Shown in pieces: positions 16,938 to 25,532 of a DNA stretch of 57,552 bases. The notes under the pieces were generated by a model that was given only the letters and a program-made list of their open reading frames with translations, made no database searches and had not been told where the DNA came from. The position numbers and the translations under genes were made by a program. The stretch is from an uncultured Subdoligranulum sp. Its GTDB lineage: Bacteria > Bacillota > Clostridia > Oscillospirales > Ruminococcaceae. The first letter of the stretch is position 1; every line of letters starts with the position of its first letter. The stretch covers positions 1 to 57,552 of the forward strand of contig CAJFFY010000012.1 of the NCBI GenBank assembly GCA_904374465.1, in the 5' to 3' direction.

Positions 16938-18068
16938 ATGAAAAACACCTTTGGCAATGCGATCAGCCTGACCATCTTCGGCGAAAGCCACGGCCCCGCC
17001 GTGGGTGCCGTGCTGGACGGTCTGGCCGCCGGCCTGCCGGTGGATGAAGCGTCCATTGCTGCCGCCATGGACCGACGCCGTGCCCGCGGCGACGGACTTT
17101 CCACCGCCCGCACCGAAGCCGACGCCGTGGAATTTCTGTCCGGCGTGTACCAGGGACATACCACCGGCACCGCCATCACCTTGATGATCCGCAACCAGAA
17201 TACCCGCAGCGGCGATTACGCCAAAACCGCCGATCTGCTGCGCCCCGGCCATGCCGATTATACCGCCTACGCCAAGTACGAAGGCTGGCAGGACGCCCGG
17301 GGCGGCGGACACTTTTCCGGCCGGATCACTGCCGCTTCGGTGGCCGCCGGAGCCCTGTGCGAAACGGTGCTGAAGGGGCTGGGCATCCGGGTGTACACCC
17401 ACATTGCGGCCTGTGCGGGGGTGGAGGACGCCCCCCTTTCCAGTGCAGCCGGGCTGGTACTGCCCGAACCGGAACCCGGCCACTTTGCGCTGCTGGACCC
17501 CGGCAAGGAAGCCGCCATGCAGGAGGCCATCCGGGCTGCCGGCAGCGACCGGGACAGTGTGGGCGGCATTCTGGAGACCATCGTCACCGGGTTGCCGGCG
17601 GGGATCGGCGAGCCCTGGTTCGACAGCGTGGAAAGTGAGCTGGCCCATCTGATGTTTGCCATTCCGGCCTGCAAGGGCCTGGAGTTCGGCGCCGGGTTCC
17701 GCTTTGCCGGCATGCGCGGCAGCGAAGCCAACGATCCCTTCACCATGCGGGAGGGCAAGGTGGTGACCGCCACCAACCGTAACGGCGGTATCAACGGCGG
17801 CATCACCAACGGGATGCCGGTGGTGTTCCGCACGGTGATCAAGCCCACCCCCAGCATTTACAAAGAACAGCACACTGTGGCATTTCCCGCCAGGCAGGAC
17901 GCCCTGCTGCAGATCAAGGGACGCCACGATCCCTGCATTGTACCCCGGGCGGCAGTGGTGCAAAACACCCTGACCGCCTTCGGCCTGCTGGATCTTCTGA
18001 CCGTGCGGTACGGCACCCTGGCCCAAAAGCACGGTCTGCCTGCCAACCAACCTGTGGAAAGGATGTGA
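16938..18068 (+). CDS. aroC: Chorismate synthase
   Basis: 376 residues. It converts EPSP to chorismate with reduced FMN. Signatures are FGESHGPAVGAVLDGLPAG-type N-terminus, the RRRARGDGLSTAR segment, RPGHADYTAYAKYEGWQDARGGGHFSGR, and the C-terminal RHDPCIVPRAAVV. A clear GAAAGGATCC ribosome site precedes the ATG. aroE-aroK starts seven bases after the stop. Confidence 0.95.
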   Translation: MKNTFGNAISLTIFGESHGPAVGAVLDGLAAGLPVDEASIAAAMDRRRARGDGLSTARTEADAVEFLSGVYQGHTTGTAITLMIRNQNTRSGDYAKTADLLRPGHADYTAYAKYEGWQDARGGGHFSGRITAASVAAGALCETVLKGLGIRVYTHIAACAGVEDAPLSSAAGLVLPEPEPGHFALLDPGKEAAMQEAIRAAGSDRDSVGGILETIVTGLPAGIGEPWFDSVESELAHLMFAIPACKGLEFGAGFRFAGMRGSEANDPFTMREGKVVTATNRNGGINGGITNGMPVVFRTVIKPTPSIYKEQHTVAFPARQDALLQIKGRHDPCIVPRAAVVQNTLTAFGLLDLLTVRYGTLAQKHGLPANQPVERM

Positions 18069-18074
18069 ACCGCT

Positions 18075-19334
18075 ATGGAACAAACGTTGTACGGATTGAT
18101 CGGTGCCAAGCTGGGGCACAGCTATTCCAAAATCATTCACGAGCAGTTGGCGGGGTATCACTACGAGCTGATTCCCCTGCCCACCGAAGCCGAAGCCCGC
18201 GCCTTTATGGAAAAGCGCGCCTTCGCAGCCATCAACGTGACCATTCCCTACAAGCAGCTGGTCATTCCCTACTGTGACGTGGTGGACCCCAAAGCCAAAG
18301 CGATCGGGGCCGTCAATACCATCGTCAACCGGGGCGGCAAACTGTACGGGTACAATACCGACTATGCGGGCTTTTCCTACCTGGCCCGCAGCCACGGGGT
18401 GGATTTTGCCGACAAGACCGTACTGATTCTGGGCACCGGCGGCACCCATTCCACCGTGGAGGCGGTCTGCCGGGACGGCGGAGCCAAAACCATCCTGTCG
18501 GCCAGCCGCACCGGCAAGTACGGCGCCCTGACTTACAACGAAGCCATGCGCCGCCGGGATGTGCAGATCATCATCAACACCACCCCCTGCGGTATGTATC
18601 CCAACGTGGGCCAGTGCATGCTGGATCCCACGGCCTTCCCGGCGCTGGAAGCCGTGCTGGATGTGGTGTACAATCCTTTCCGCACCGAACTGCTGCTGCG
18701 TGCCGCAGAGCGGGGCATCAAAACCGCCGGCGGCTTTGAGATGCTGGTGGCTCAGGCGGTCTATGCCGCCCAGTACTTTACCGGCCGGTTCTATGCCGTG
18801 GACAGCGTGATCCCCACTGCCAGCCGACGCCTGACCCATCAGCTGGCCAACCTGTCGCTGATCGGCATGCCGGGCTGCGGCAAGTCCACCATCGGTGCCG
18901 CCCTGGCCAAACAGCTGGGCAAGACCTTTGTGGACCTGGATGAGGAAATCGAGCGCCGCACCGGCAACAACATTCCCGACATCTTCGCCCACGAGGGCGA
19001 GGACGCTTTCCGCCGGTATGAGGCGGACATCCTAGCCGACATCGCCAAGGGGACCAATCAGGTCATCGCCTGCGGCGGCGGCATTGTCAAGACGCCCGCC
19101 AACGTCCATGCCCTGCGCCAGAACGGCTGGGTGCTGTGGGTACAGCGCCCGCTGGGCAAACTGGCCACGGGAGGCCGCCCACTCTCCCAGGGGGGTGCAG
19201 CCCTCAAACAACTCCATGCCGAGCGTACCCCCCTCTACCGGAATGCTTCGGACGGCGTGCTGGACAACTCCACCACGCTGGACCGGGTGGTCCAGGAGGC
19301 CGCCCGCACCTTTGCGGCCTACGAGCTGCTGTAA
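18075..19334 (+). CDS. aroE-aroK: Fused shikimate dehydrogenase-shikimate kinase
   Basis: 419 residues in one uninterrupted frame. Residues about 1-255 are shikimate dehydrogenase: LGHSYSKIIHEQ, the catalytic-lysine motif NVTIPYK (residues 54-60), GAVNTIV, Asp96 in YNTDYAG, nucleotide-binding LGTGGTHST, and NTTPCGM. Residues about 258-419 are shikimate kinase: Walker A GMPGCGKST (about 264-272), shikimate-binding DLDEEIERRTG, GEDAFRRYEADIL, GGGIVK, and the RTPLYRNASD end. All key residues of both enzymes are present, so both activities are expected (NADPH-dependent reduction of dehydroshikimate, then ATP-dependent phosphorylation). The short linker (SRRLTHQLAN) carries no stop or frameshift. 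Confidence 0.95.
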   Translation: MEQTLYGLIGAKLGHSYSKIIHEQLAGYHYELIPLPTEAEARAFMEKRAFAAINVTIPYKQLVIPYCDVVDPKAKAIGAVNTIVNRGGKLYGYNTDYAGFSYLARSHGVDFADKTVLILGTGGTHSTVEAVCRDGGAKTILSASRTGKYGALTYNEAMRRRDVQIIINTTPCGMYPNVGQCMLDPTAFPALEAVLDVVYNPFRTELLLRAAERGIKTAGGFEMLVAQAVYAAQYFTGRFYAVDSVIPTASRRLTHQLANLSLIGMPGCGKSTIGAALAKQLGKTFVDLDEEIERRTGNNIPDIFAHEGEDAFRRYEADILADIAKGTNQVIACGGGIVKTPANVHALRQNGWVLWVQRPLGKLATGGRPLSQGGAALKQLHAERTPLYRNASDGVLDNSTTLDRVVQEAARTFAAYELL

Positions 19335-19368
19335 TTTTCGAAAAACTTGTTAGAAAGAGGTTTCCTTC

Positions 19369-20385
19369 ATGATTATTTCCACCAAAAAAGGCACACCCCA
19401 GGCCGAACTGGACCGCATCATTGACAGCTTTGAAAAGCAGGGCCTTTCGGTCACGCTGATCCGCGGTACCGACTACAACGTCTTCGGCCTGGTGGGCGAC
19501 ACCACCAAGATTGCGGAGAAGGACGTACTGGCCAACCCCTGGGTCGAGAACGTAACCCGTGTTTCGGCCCCCTACAAGCGCGCCAACCGTCTGTTCCACC
19601 CGGAGGACACCGTCATCGACGTGAACGGCACCAAGATCGGCGGGCAGTCCCCCATCGCAGTCATGGCCGGTCCCTGCAGCGTGGAAGGCGAGGAACATAT
19701 GATCAAGATGGCCAAGCTGGTCAAGGAGGGCGGCGCTAACTTCCTGCGCGGCGGTGCCTACAAGCCCCGCACCAGCCCCTACTCCTTCCAGGGCCTGGGC
19801 ACCGAGGGTATTCTGGACCTGGTGAAAGCCCGGGAGGTCACCGGCCTGCCCATCGTCAGTGAGCTGATGGACGAAGCCCACATTGATGAATTTGAAGAGT
19901 ATGTGGACGTGGTCCAGATCGGCGCCCGCAACATGCAGAACTTCCAGCTGCTGAAGGCGGTGGGCAAGATGCACAAGCCCATCCTGCTCAAGCGCGGTCT
20001 GGCCAACACCATCGAGGAATGGATCATGTCCGCCGAATATATCATGGCCGGCGGCAACGAGAATGTCATCCTCTGCGAGCGGGGCATCCGTACCTTTGAG
20101 CGGGCCACCCGCAACACGCTGGATCTGTCCGCCGTGCCGGTGGTGAAGGAAAAGACCCACCTGCCCATCATCGTGGATCCCAGCCATGCCACCGGCGACT
20201 ACAAATACGTCCAGAGCATGGCCATTGCTGCCGTGGCCGCCGGTGCCGACGGCCTGGAGATCGAAGTGCACGACAACCCGCAGTGCGCCTGGAGCGACGG
20301 CGCCCAGTGCCTGAAGCCCGATAAGTTTGCCGAGACCATCGCCATGTGCCGCAAGGTGGCCGCTGCCATCGGCCGGGAGATGTGA
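19369..20385 (+). CDS. aroF: 3-deoxy-7-phosphoheptulonate (DAHP) synthase, type I-beta
   Basis: 338 residues. The first 70 or so form a ferredoxin-like regulatory domain (MIISTKKGTPQAELDRIIDSFEKQGLSVT), and the rest is the TIM barrel: VMAGPCSVEGEEHM, FLRGGAYKPRTSPYSFQGLG, IGARNMQNFQLL, LLKRGLANTIEEW, CERGIRTFE, and IIVDPSHATGD. It makes DAHP from PEP and erythrose 4-phosphate, the entry step of the pathway. The N-terminal domain commonly mediates feedback control in this subclass. aroA follows after two bases. Confidence 0.94.
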   Translation: MIISTKKGTPQAELDRIIDSFEKQGLSVTLIRGTDYNVFGLVGDTTKIAEKDVLANPWVENVTRVSAPYKRANRLFHPEDTVIDVNGTKIGGQSPIAVMAGPCSVEGEEHMIKMAKLVKEGGANFLRGGAYKPRTSPYSFQGLGTEGILDLVKAREVTGLPIVSELMDEAHIDEFEEYVDVVQIGARNMQNFQLLKAVGKMHKPILLKRGLANTIEEWIMSAEYIMAGGNENVILCERGIRTFERATRNTLDLSAVPVVKEKTHLPIIVDPSHATGDYKYVQSMAIAAVAAGADGLEIEVHDNPQCAWSDGAQCLKPDKFAETIAMCRKVAAAIGREM

Positions 20386-20387
20386 GC

Positions 20388-21671
20388 GTGGACGCCCGCC
20401 TGCACGTCAGTCGGCTGGGCGGCACGGCCACCGTACCGCCCAGCAAAAGTGCCGCCCACCGCGCCGTACTCTGCGCGGCGCTGGCCGACGGGGTAAGCCA
20501 TATCACCAACATTGAATACAGCCAGGACATCCGTGCCACGTTGGGCGCCGCCGCCCAGCTGGGTGCCAAGATCCAGGAGGAAGAAAACGCCGTGACCATC
20601 ACGGGTCGTGGCAACGCCAGCGGCTTTGTGACGGTGACCCGACCGGTTTTCTGCAACGAGAGCGGTTCCACCCTGCGGTTTATGATCCCGCTGTTCAGCC
20701 TGACCGCCCAGAAGATCCGCTTCACGGGAGCCGGACGGCTGTTTGACCGCCCCCAGGCAGTGTACCAGATGCTGTTTGACCGCCAGGGTTTACGCTTTGA
20801 ACAGAACCCCGATGGCATCACCATCTTCGGTCGGCTGCGCCCGGGCGGGTTCACCCTGCCGGGGGATATTTCCAGCCAGTTCATCAGCGGGTTGTTGTTC
20901 GCGGCACCGTTGATGGAATCTGAGAGCAGCATCGAGGTACTGCCCCCCTACGAAAGCCGCTCCTATGTGGACCTGACGGTGGCGGCCATGCAGCAGTTCG
21001 GCGTCAAGGTCACCGCCCGGGCCCGCAAGAACGGCAGTGTGATCTACCGTATTGCCGCCCCCCAGCGTTACATCGCCACCGATTTTGCGGTGGAAGGAGA
21101 CTACAGCCAGGCTGCCTTTCTGGCTGTATTGGGCTGCGTGATCGGCGGTATCACGGTGACGGGACTTAACCCCGACAGTCAGCAGGGTGACAAGGTCATT
21201 CTGGACATTCTGCAGCGCTGCGGCGGAAAATTCAAGGCTGTGACGGGGGGATACCGATTCTCCCGCAGCCTGCTGCGCGCCACCGAGATCGATCTGGCGG
21301 ACTGCCCCGACCTGGGGCCAATCCTGTTCACGCTGGGCTGCTTTTGCAGCGGTGAAACGGTGATCCGCAACGCCGGCCGGCTGCGGCTGAAGGAATCCGA
21401 CCGCATCGACGCCATGCAGACCGAGCTGAAAAAGATGGGTGCCCGCATTGAAGTGGACGGGGACGAGGTGCACATCACCGGCGTGGCACTGCACGCCCCC
21501 AATGCTCCGCTGTCCGGCCACAATGACCACCGCATCGTCATGGCACTGGCCGTGGCCGCCTGCGCCTCCGGACTGCCGGCGCTGCTCACCGGCGCCGAAG
21601 CCGTCAACAAAAGCTGGCCTGCCTTCTGGGACACCCTGCGCGCCCTGGGGGCCAAGGTGGAATTTGACTGA
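20388..21671 (+). CDS. aroA: 3-phosphoshikimate 1-carboxyvinyltransferase (EPSP synthase)
   Basis: 427 residues. It joins PEP to shikimate 3-phosphate. Motifs are VPPSKSAAHRAVLCAALADG (substrate lysine in PSKS), NESGSTLRFMIPL, DISSQFISGLLFAAP, VEGDYSQAAFLA, LRLKESDRI and HNDHRIVMALAVAA. The likely start is the GTG at 20388, with GGGAGA seven bases upstream, directly after the aroF stop; a GTG at 20382 is less well spaced. The open frame extends upstream into aroF but that part is not protein-like. Confidence 0.93.
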   Translation: MDARLHVSRLGGTATVPPSKSAAHRAVLCAALADGVSHITNIEYSQDIRATLGAAAQLGAKIQEEENAVTITGRGNASGFVTVTRPVFCNESGSTLRFMIPLFSLTAQKIRFTGAGRLFDRPQAVYQMLFDRQGLRFEQNPDGITIFGRLRPGGFTLPGDISSQFISGLLFAAPLMESESSIEVLPPYESRSYVDLTVAAMQQFGVKVTARARKNGSVIYRIAAPQRYIATDFAVEGDYSQAAFLAVLGCVIGGITVTGLNPDSQQGDKVILDILQRCGGKFKAVTGGYRFSRSLLRATEIDLADCPDLGPILFTLGCFCSGETVIRNAGRLRLKESDRIDAMQTELKKMGARIEVDGDEVHITGVALHAPNAPLSGHNDHRIVMALAVAACASGLPALLTGAEAVNKSWPAFWDTLRALGAKVEFD

Positions 21672-21689
21672 AATGGGGATGGGAACACC

Positions 21690-22544
21690 ATGTTAGACAA
21701 AAGCAAAACCTACCTGATTGTGGGCCTGGGCCTGCTGGGCGGTAAATACGCCCAGGTGCTGAGCCAGAAGGGATACCATGTGACCGGTATCACCCACAGC
21801 CCTTCCACCCTGGACTATGCGCTGCGCCATGACTACATCCGGGCCGGCAAAACCGAAGATTTTGCCGATCTGGTACAGGGGGCCGACTGTGTGATTTTCG
21901 GTCTGTATCCCACGGTGCTGCTGGACTGGGTACGCCAGTACGGCGCACTGCTGCGCCCCGGCACCCTGGTCACCGATGTATCGGGCGTCAAGCGGGGCGT
22001 GGTGGAACCCATTCAGGAACTGCTGCCGGAAGGTGTGGAGTTCATTGCCAGCCATCCCATGGCCGGCCGGGAGACCAGCGGCATTGCCCACAGTGCCGAG
22101 GTGGACTTTGCCCCCGCCAATTTCATCATTACTCCCACCGACCGCAACACCCAGGCCGGCATAGACTGGTGCCGGGACCTTGCCGAAACGCTGGGTTTCA
22201 AGCGGATCAGCCTGCTCTCCCCTGCCGAGCACGACCACATGATCGGCTATGTGAGCCAGCTGTGCCACGCCATTGCGGTCAGTCTGATGTGCGCGTCGGA
22301 CAACTCGGACCTGGCCTGTTACACCGGCGACTCCTTCCGGGATCTGACCCGCATTGCCCGCATCAACGACAAGATGTGGGCGGAACTCTTCCTGTGGAAC
22401 AAGGACAATCTGATTTCGGAGATTGACATGTTCACCAATGCCCTGCAGGAGATGCGCCAGAAACTGGTGGAGGATGGCCGCGAGGGACTGGAAGGGATGT
22501 TCCGCCTTTCCACCCAGCGCCGGGAGGCCTTCGACAAGAAATAA
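21690..22544 (+). CDS. tyrA: Prephenate dehydrogenase
   Basis: 284 residues. The NAD-binding N-terminus reads IVGLGLLGGKYAQVLSQKGYHVTGI. TDVSGVKRGVVEPIQ and IASHPMAGRETSGI are the usual TyrA active-site blocks, and SPAEHDHMIGYVSQLCHAIA supports the assignment. It converts prephenate to 4-hydroxyphenylpyruvate for tyrosine. No C-terminal ACT domain is present. ATG 21690 follows ATGGGGATGGG. Last gene of the operon. Confidence 0.93.
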   Translation: MLDKSKTYLIVGLGLLGGKYAQVLSQKGYHVTGITHSPSTLDYALRHDYIRAGKTEDFADLVQGADCVIFGLYPTVLLDWVRQYGALLRPGTLVTDVSGVKRGVVEPIQELLPEGVEFIASHPMAGRETSGIAHSAEVDFAPANFIITPTDRNTQAGIDWCRDLAETLGFKRISLLSPAEHDHMIGYVSQLCHAIAVSLMCASDNSDLACYTGDSFRDLTRIARINDKMWAELFLWNKDNLISEIDMFTNALQEMRQKLVEDGREGLEGMFRLSTQRREAFDKK

Positions 22545-22548
22545 CGCA

Positions 22549-22584
22549 AAAACCACCCCGTGTTGTACAGCACGGGGTGGTTTT
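22549..22584. terminator. Terminator at the end of the aromatic operon
   Basis: A 14-bp stem (22549-22562 with 22571-22584), 8-base loop, A-tract and T-tract on both sides. Shared by tyrA and the convergent zinc-ribbon gene. Confidence 0.85.
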
Positions 22585-22587
22585 ATT

Positions 22588-23268
22588 TTACATATGCAGG
22601 CGCTTTTCCAGTTCGCAGCGCAGTGCGCGGCCCTGGAAGATGATGAGTCCCAGACAGGTGATGGCGCTGATGATCAGGCAGATGACCCAGGGGATGCTGT
22701 GGGCATCAATGCGGCCCGTTCCCACCCGGAAAAGCAGCAACAGATAGGGCAGCACGCCCACCCCGATGTTGAGCAGCATATACACCAGGGCATTCTGGGT
22801 AAACCGGCTGCGCCAGAAGGCAAAGATGAAGTTGCAGACCAGCGTGACGCTGCACAGAATCGGAATGACCAGATCCACACTGTAGCCGGTGTAGCCGTTA
22901 AACCAGTCGGTGTAGATCAGCAGTGCCGAGAAGAGCAACAGCAACAGGAACACCTGTCGCGGACCGTTATAACGCCGGCGCAGCACACTGCGCAGCACCA
23001 GCAGCCCGGCAATGACCCAGACCAGCAGCAGCAGGCTCTCATGGCGGTGGGGTTCCGGCACCAGCAAAAAGTCGATGGCCCCCACCACCACGGTGGTGCC
23101 CAGAGCCAGGAAAGCCACGATTTTGAACAAAAGGCTGAACCGCCGCACCCGCGGGGTCACCTTGGGCCACCAGGGGGCCTCGTCGGGACCGGAGAGCCGG
23201 TTCTGGCACAGCGGACAGTAGCGGGCGTTGCCGCCCACCTGGATATGACAATGGGGACAGGTTTTCAC
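22588..23268 (-). CDS. Zinc-ribbon integral membrane protein (DUF6320-like)
   Basis: 226 residues. The N-terminus is a zinc ribbon, MKTCPHCHIQVGGNARYCPLCQNRL (two CxxC pairs), followed by about six hydrophobic segments. This layout fits membrane proteins that neighbour condensation-fold acyltransferases in Clostridia, and I recall them as DUF6320, although this was not verified. The gene overlaps the acyltransferase gene by four bases (ATGA), so the two are translationally coupled and probably work together. Molecular role unknown. Confidence 0.65.
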   Translation of the reverse strand: MKTCPHCHIQVGGNARYCPLCQNRLSGPDEAPWWPKVTPRVRRFSLLFKIVAFLALGTTVVVGAIDFLLVPEPHRHESLLLLVWVIAGLLVLRSVLRRRYNGPRQVFLLLLLFSALLIYTDWFNGYTGYSVDLVIPILCSVTLVCNFIFAFWRSRFTQNALVYMLLNIGVGVLPYLLLLFRVGTGRIDAHSIPWVICLIISAITCLGLIIFQGRALRCELEKRLHM

Positions 23269-24515
23269 TTTTCCACCTCCGTTGCATAGAGGGTGACCGC
23301 CAGACCGTCCCGGACAAATCCGCGATAGAGGCGGCGCAGTACGTTGGTGCTGCGCAGGGAGGATGCCGTCCCCAGCACCAGGTCATCCCCGTAGGAACAC
23401 ACACAGGTGAACAAGCCTTCACAGCTGGAAAAGGCGGCAAACTGACGGATGTGGGGACGCAGCGCCTCCGGCACATCCACCCGGCCCATGTTGGACAAGA
23501 CCGCCGTCACATGTTCCTCCTCCAGATGATTGAAAAAGCGCACTGCCGCATTTTTGATGAAAAGCGGTACCAGGCGAATGCCCGGCATGTGCTCCAATTT
23601 TTCGTATTCATCCATCTGCGCCTTGATGTTCTCGGGATGCAGCATCTCCTTGAGTTTGGCGTCAAACACCGGCGCCACCGTTTCCAGGGTATCCTGGGGG
23701 CCGAGCACATGGCTCACATAGACTGAGTTGAAAAAGTTGCGCGCCGTCTCGCTGGGATAATAGTTGCGCAGGTTCACCGGCAGGCTGATGGCAATGGGTT
23801 TGCCTTTGTCCATGGCGGGCATTTCGCCGTAGATGGCCAGCATCATGGAAGCCCCCAGATAGCTGGACAACGACACACCCAGCTGCCGGGCACGGGCCAG
23901 CACCGCCTTGACGCTGAGATGCCCTTCAAAATACTGCAACTGATCGTAGGGCAGCCGCAGCCCCCGCAGATGGTAGGCCTTGGGGGGACGCACGGGATTG
24001 GCGCGCCGGGTACCCTCGTAAAAATTTTTATAACTATCCTGGGCCAGGTCGGCGGCCGAGGCGCTGTTGGGGGTGGGCACATCCTCCAACTCCCCCGGAT
24101 GACGCAGCGCCAGGTAGTTGCGCACCAGAGACTTGAGGAACAGGAACCCGCCATTGCCGTCCGTCATGGCGTGGAACATTTCCAGGTTGATCCGGGCGCC
24201 GAAATAGCTGACCCGATAGATCAGCTGGTTGCGCCGTTCCGGCACGTAGAGCGGTGCGCAAGGTTCCTTGTTTTCTTCCTTGGCCACCGGCAGCTGATCG
24301 GTTTCCTCAAAATAGTGCCAGAACAGGCCGCGGTGCAAAGTGACCTGAAACTGGGGCCATTCCTGCGCCGTATGCTGCAAAGCCTCGTTGAGGGTCTCCG
24401 GGTCCACCGCCTCGTTGAGGGTGCAGCAGATGCGGAAAACCCGCGGATCCCGCCGGGTGGTGGTGGCCAGAAACACCTTGGCCACATTATCCACTTTATA
24501 CCATGCTTGTGCCAT
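23265..24515 (-). CDS. Condensation-fold acyltransferase (alcohol acetyltransferase / PapA-like)
   Basis: 416 residues. The active-site motif HxxxDG is present as HAMTDG with His115 and Asp119. Other family blocks are WYKVDNVAKVF at the N-terminus and GKPIAISLPVNLRNYYPSETARNFFN in the middle. The C-terminal half has YVSHVLGPQDTLE and VLSNMGRVDVPEAL, the floor-loop region. Such stand-alone enzymes transfer acyl groups to alcohols or glycolipids. It lies in an operon between an HSL-type esterase and the zinc-ribbon membrane protein. Acceptor unknown. Confidence 0.75.
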   Translation of the reverse strand: MAQAWYKVDNVAKVFLATTTRRDPRVFRICCTLNEAVDPETLNEALQHTAQEWPQFQVTLHRGLFWHYFEETDQLPVAKEENKEPCAPLYVPERRNQLIYRVSYFGARINLEMFHAMTDGNGGFLFLKSLVRNYLALRHPGELEDVPTPNSASAADLAQDSYKNFYEGTRRANPVRPPKAYHLRGLRLPYDQLQYFEGHLSVKAVLARARQLGVSLSSYLGASMMLAIYGEMPAMDKGKPIAISLPVNLRNYYPSETARNFFNSVYVSHVLGPQDTLETVAPVFDAKLKEMLHPENIKAQMDEYEKLEHMPGIRLVPLFIKNAAVRFFNHLEEEHVTAVLSNMGRVDVPEALRPHIRQFAAFSSCEGLFTCVCSYGDDLVLGTASSLRSTNVLRRLYRGFVRDGLAVTLYATEVEK

Positions 24516-24541
24516 AGGACTCCTCTTTTATCTGACGGACT

Positions 24542-25522
24542 TCACAGCAACCGCTGTACGAACCGCCCGGCCGATTCCATTGCCACTTCGGCGCGATGGA
24601 TCGGCATCTGCTGGAACACATGCCAGCATTCTTCATATACTTCCAGCCGGGCATACCCGCCGGCGTTTTGCAGGGCTTCCACAAGGCGCTCACTGTCGGA
24701 GCGCAGAATCTCGTTGGTACCCACCTGGACCAGCGCCGGCGGCATACCACGCAAATCGGCAAACAGGGGGCTGTAACAGGGGTTGGCCCAATCGGCCTCC
24801 TTGCCAGCATAAGCTTCCCGTACCGCTTTGACATATTCCAGGGTCAGCATGGGGTCCAGGTCCCGGCAGATGCGGTAGCTCTTGCCGCTGGCCGTCATGT
24901 CGGTCCAGGGGCTGAACAGCAACAGCCCTTTGGGCTGGGCCCGGCCCTGGGCCTTGAGTTTGAGGCAGAGTTCCAATGCCAGGTTGCCGCCGGCGGAATC
25001 CCCCGCCACGATGACATCCCGGGCACCGTAGCCCATATACATCAGATAATCCCACATGGCCAGCGCATCCTGCACCGCCGCCGGGTAGGGATGTTCCGGA
25101 GCCAACCGGTATTCAAAGGACAAGACATCGAATCCGGTGCAAAGGGCCAGCTTGCTGGCCAAAATACGGGCATAGCCCAACTGGCCGCAGGTGTAACCAC
25201 CTCCGTGGCAATACAGAACCGCATGGCGACGATCATGGCCGTGTTCCAGGCTGACCCACTCGGCGGGGATCTCCCCCACGGTCAGGCCGTCGTTGCGGAT
25301 GCCCTGGGACGGTGCCACCAGCCGGCCGAACAGCTCCTGCCCGGCCCGCTGCCGTTCCAGATCCGCCGGCGAGGTGGAGGTGTTGTCGGTGACGCTGTGC
25401 ACCGCCTTGATGGCCCGCATCATGGGGCCCAGTTCGTCGGCGCTCTGCCCCCGCTGGGGAATCAGCGTATTGATGACCGTTTCCAACCGCTGGGAAAGGT
25501 CCTTTTTGTTGTGTTTTGCCAT
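24542..25522 (-). CDS. HSL-type alpha/beta hydrolase (esterase)
   Basis: 326 residues. Hormone-sensitive-lipase-family hallmarks are YCHGGGYTCG (oxyanion hole HGGG), EYRLAPEHPYPAA and the nucleophile motif GDSAGGNLALEL. The acid is probably Asp in GTNEILRSDSERL and the base His in YEECWHVFQ, completing the triad. No signal peptide, so cytoplasmic. It lies 11 bases downstream of the glycosyltransferase-like gene and 26 bases upstream of the acyltransferase. An esterase next to an acyltransferase suggests opposing or sequential acyl chemistry, which is inference. Confidence 0.85.
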   Translation of the reverse strand: MAKHNKKDLSQRLETVINTLIPQRGQSADELGPMMRAIKAVHSVTDNTSTSPADLERQRAGQELFGRLVAPSQGIRNDGLTVGEIPAEWVSLEHGHDRRHAVLYCHGGGYTCGQLGYARILASKLALCTGFDVLSFEYRLAPEHPYPAAVQDALAMWDYLMYMGYGARDVIVAGDSAGGNLALELCLKLKAQGRAQPKGLLLFSPWTDMTASGKSYRICRDLDPMLTLEYVKAVREAYAGKEADWANPCYSPLFADLRGMPPALVQVGTNEILRSDSERLVEALQNAGGYARLEVYEECWHVFQQMPIHRAEVAMESAGRFVQRLL

Positions 25523-25532
25523 CAGGGTCTCC

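Noticed and set aside
16908..18992. A long open frame on the minus strand across aroC and the aroEK fusion
   Set aside because: It is the shadow of GC-rich coding sequence: no ribosome site, low-complexity His/Gly/Gln-rich translation, and the plus strand encodes two recognisable enzymes.
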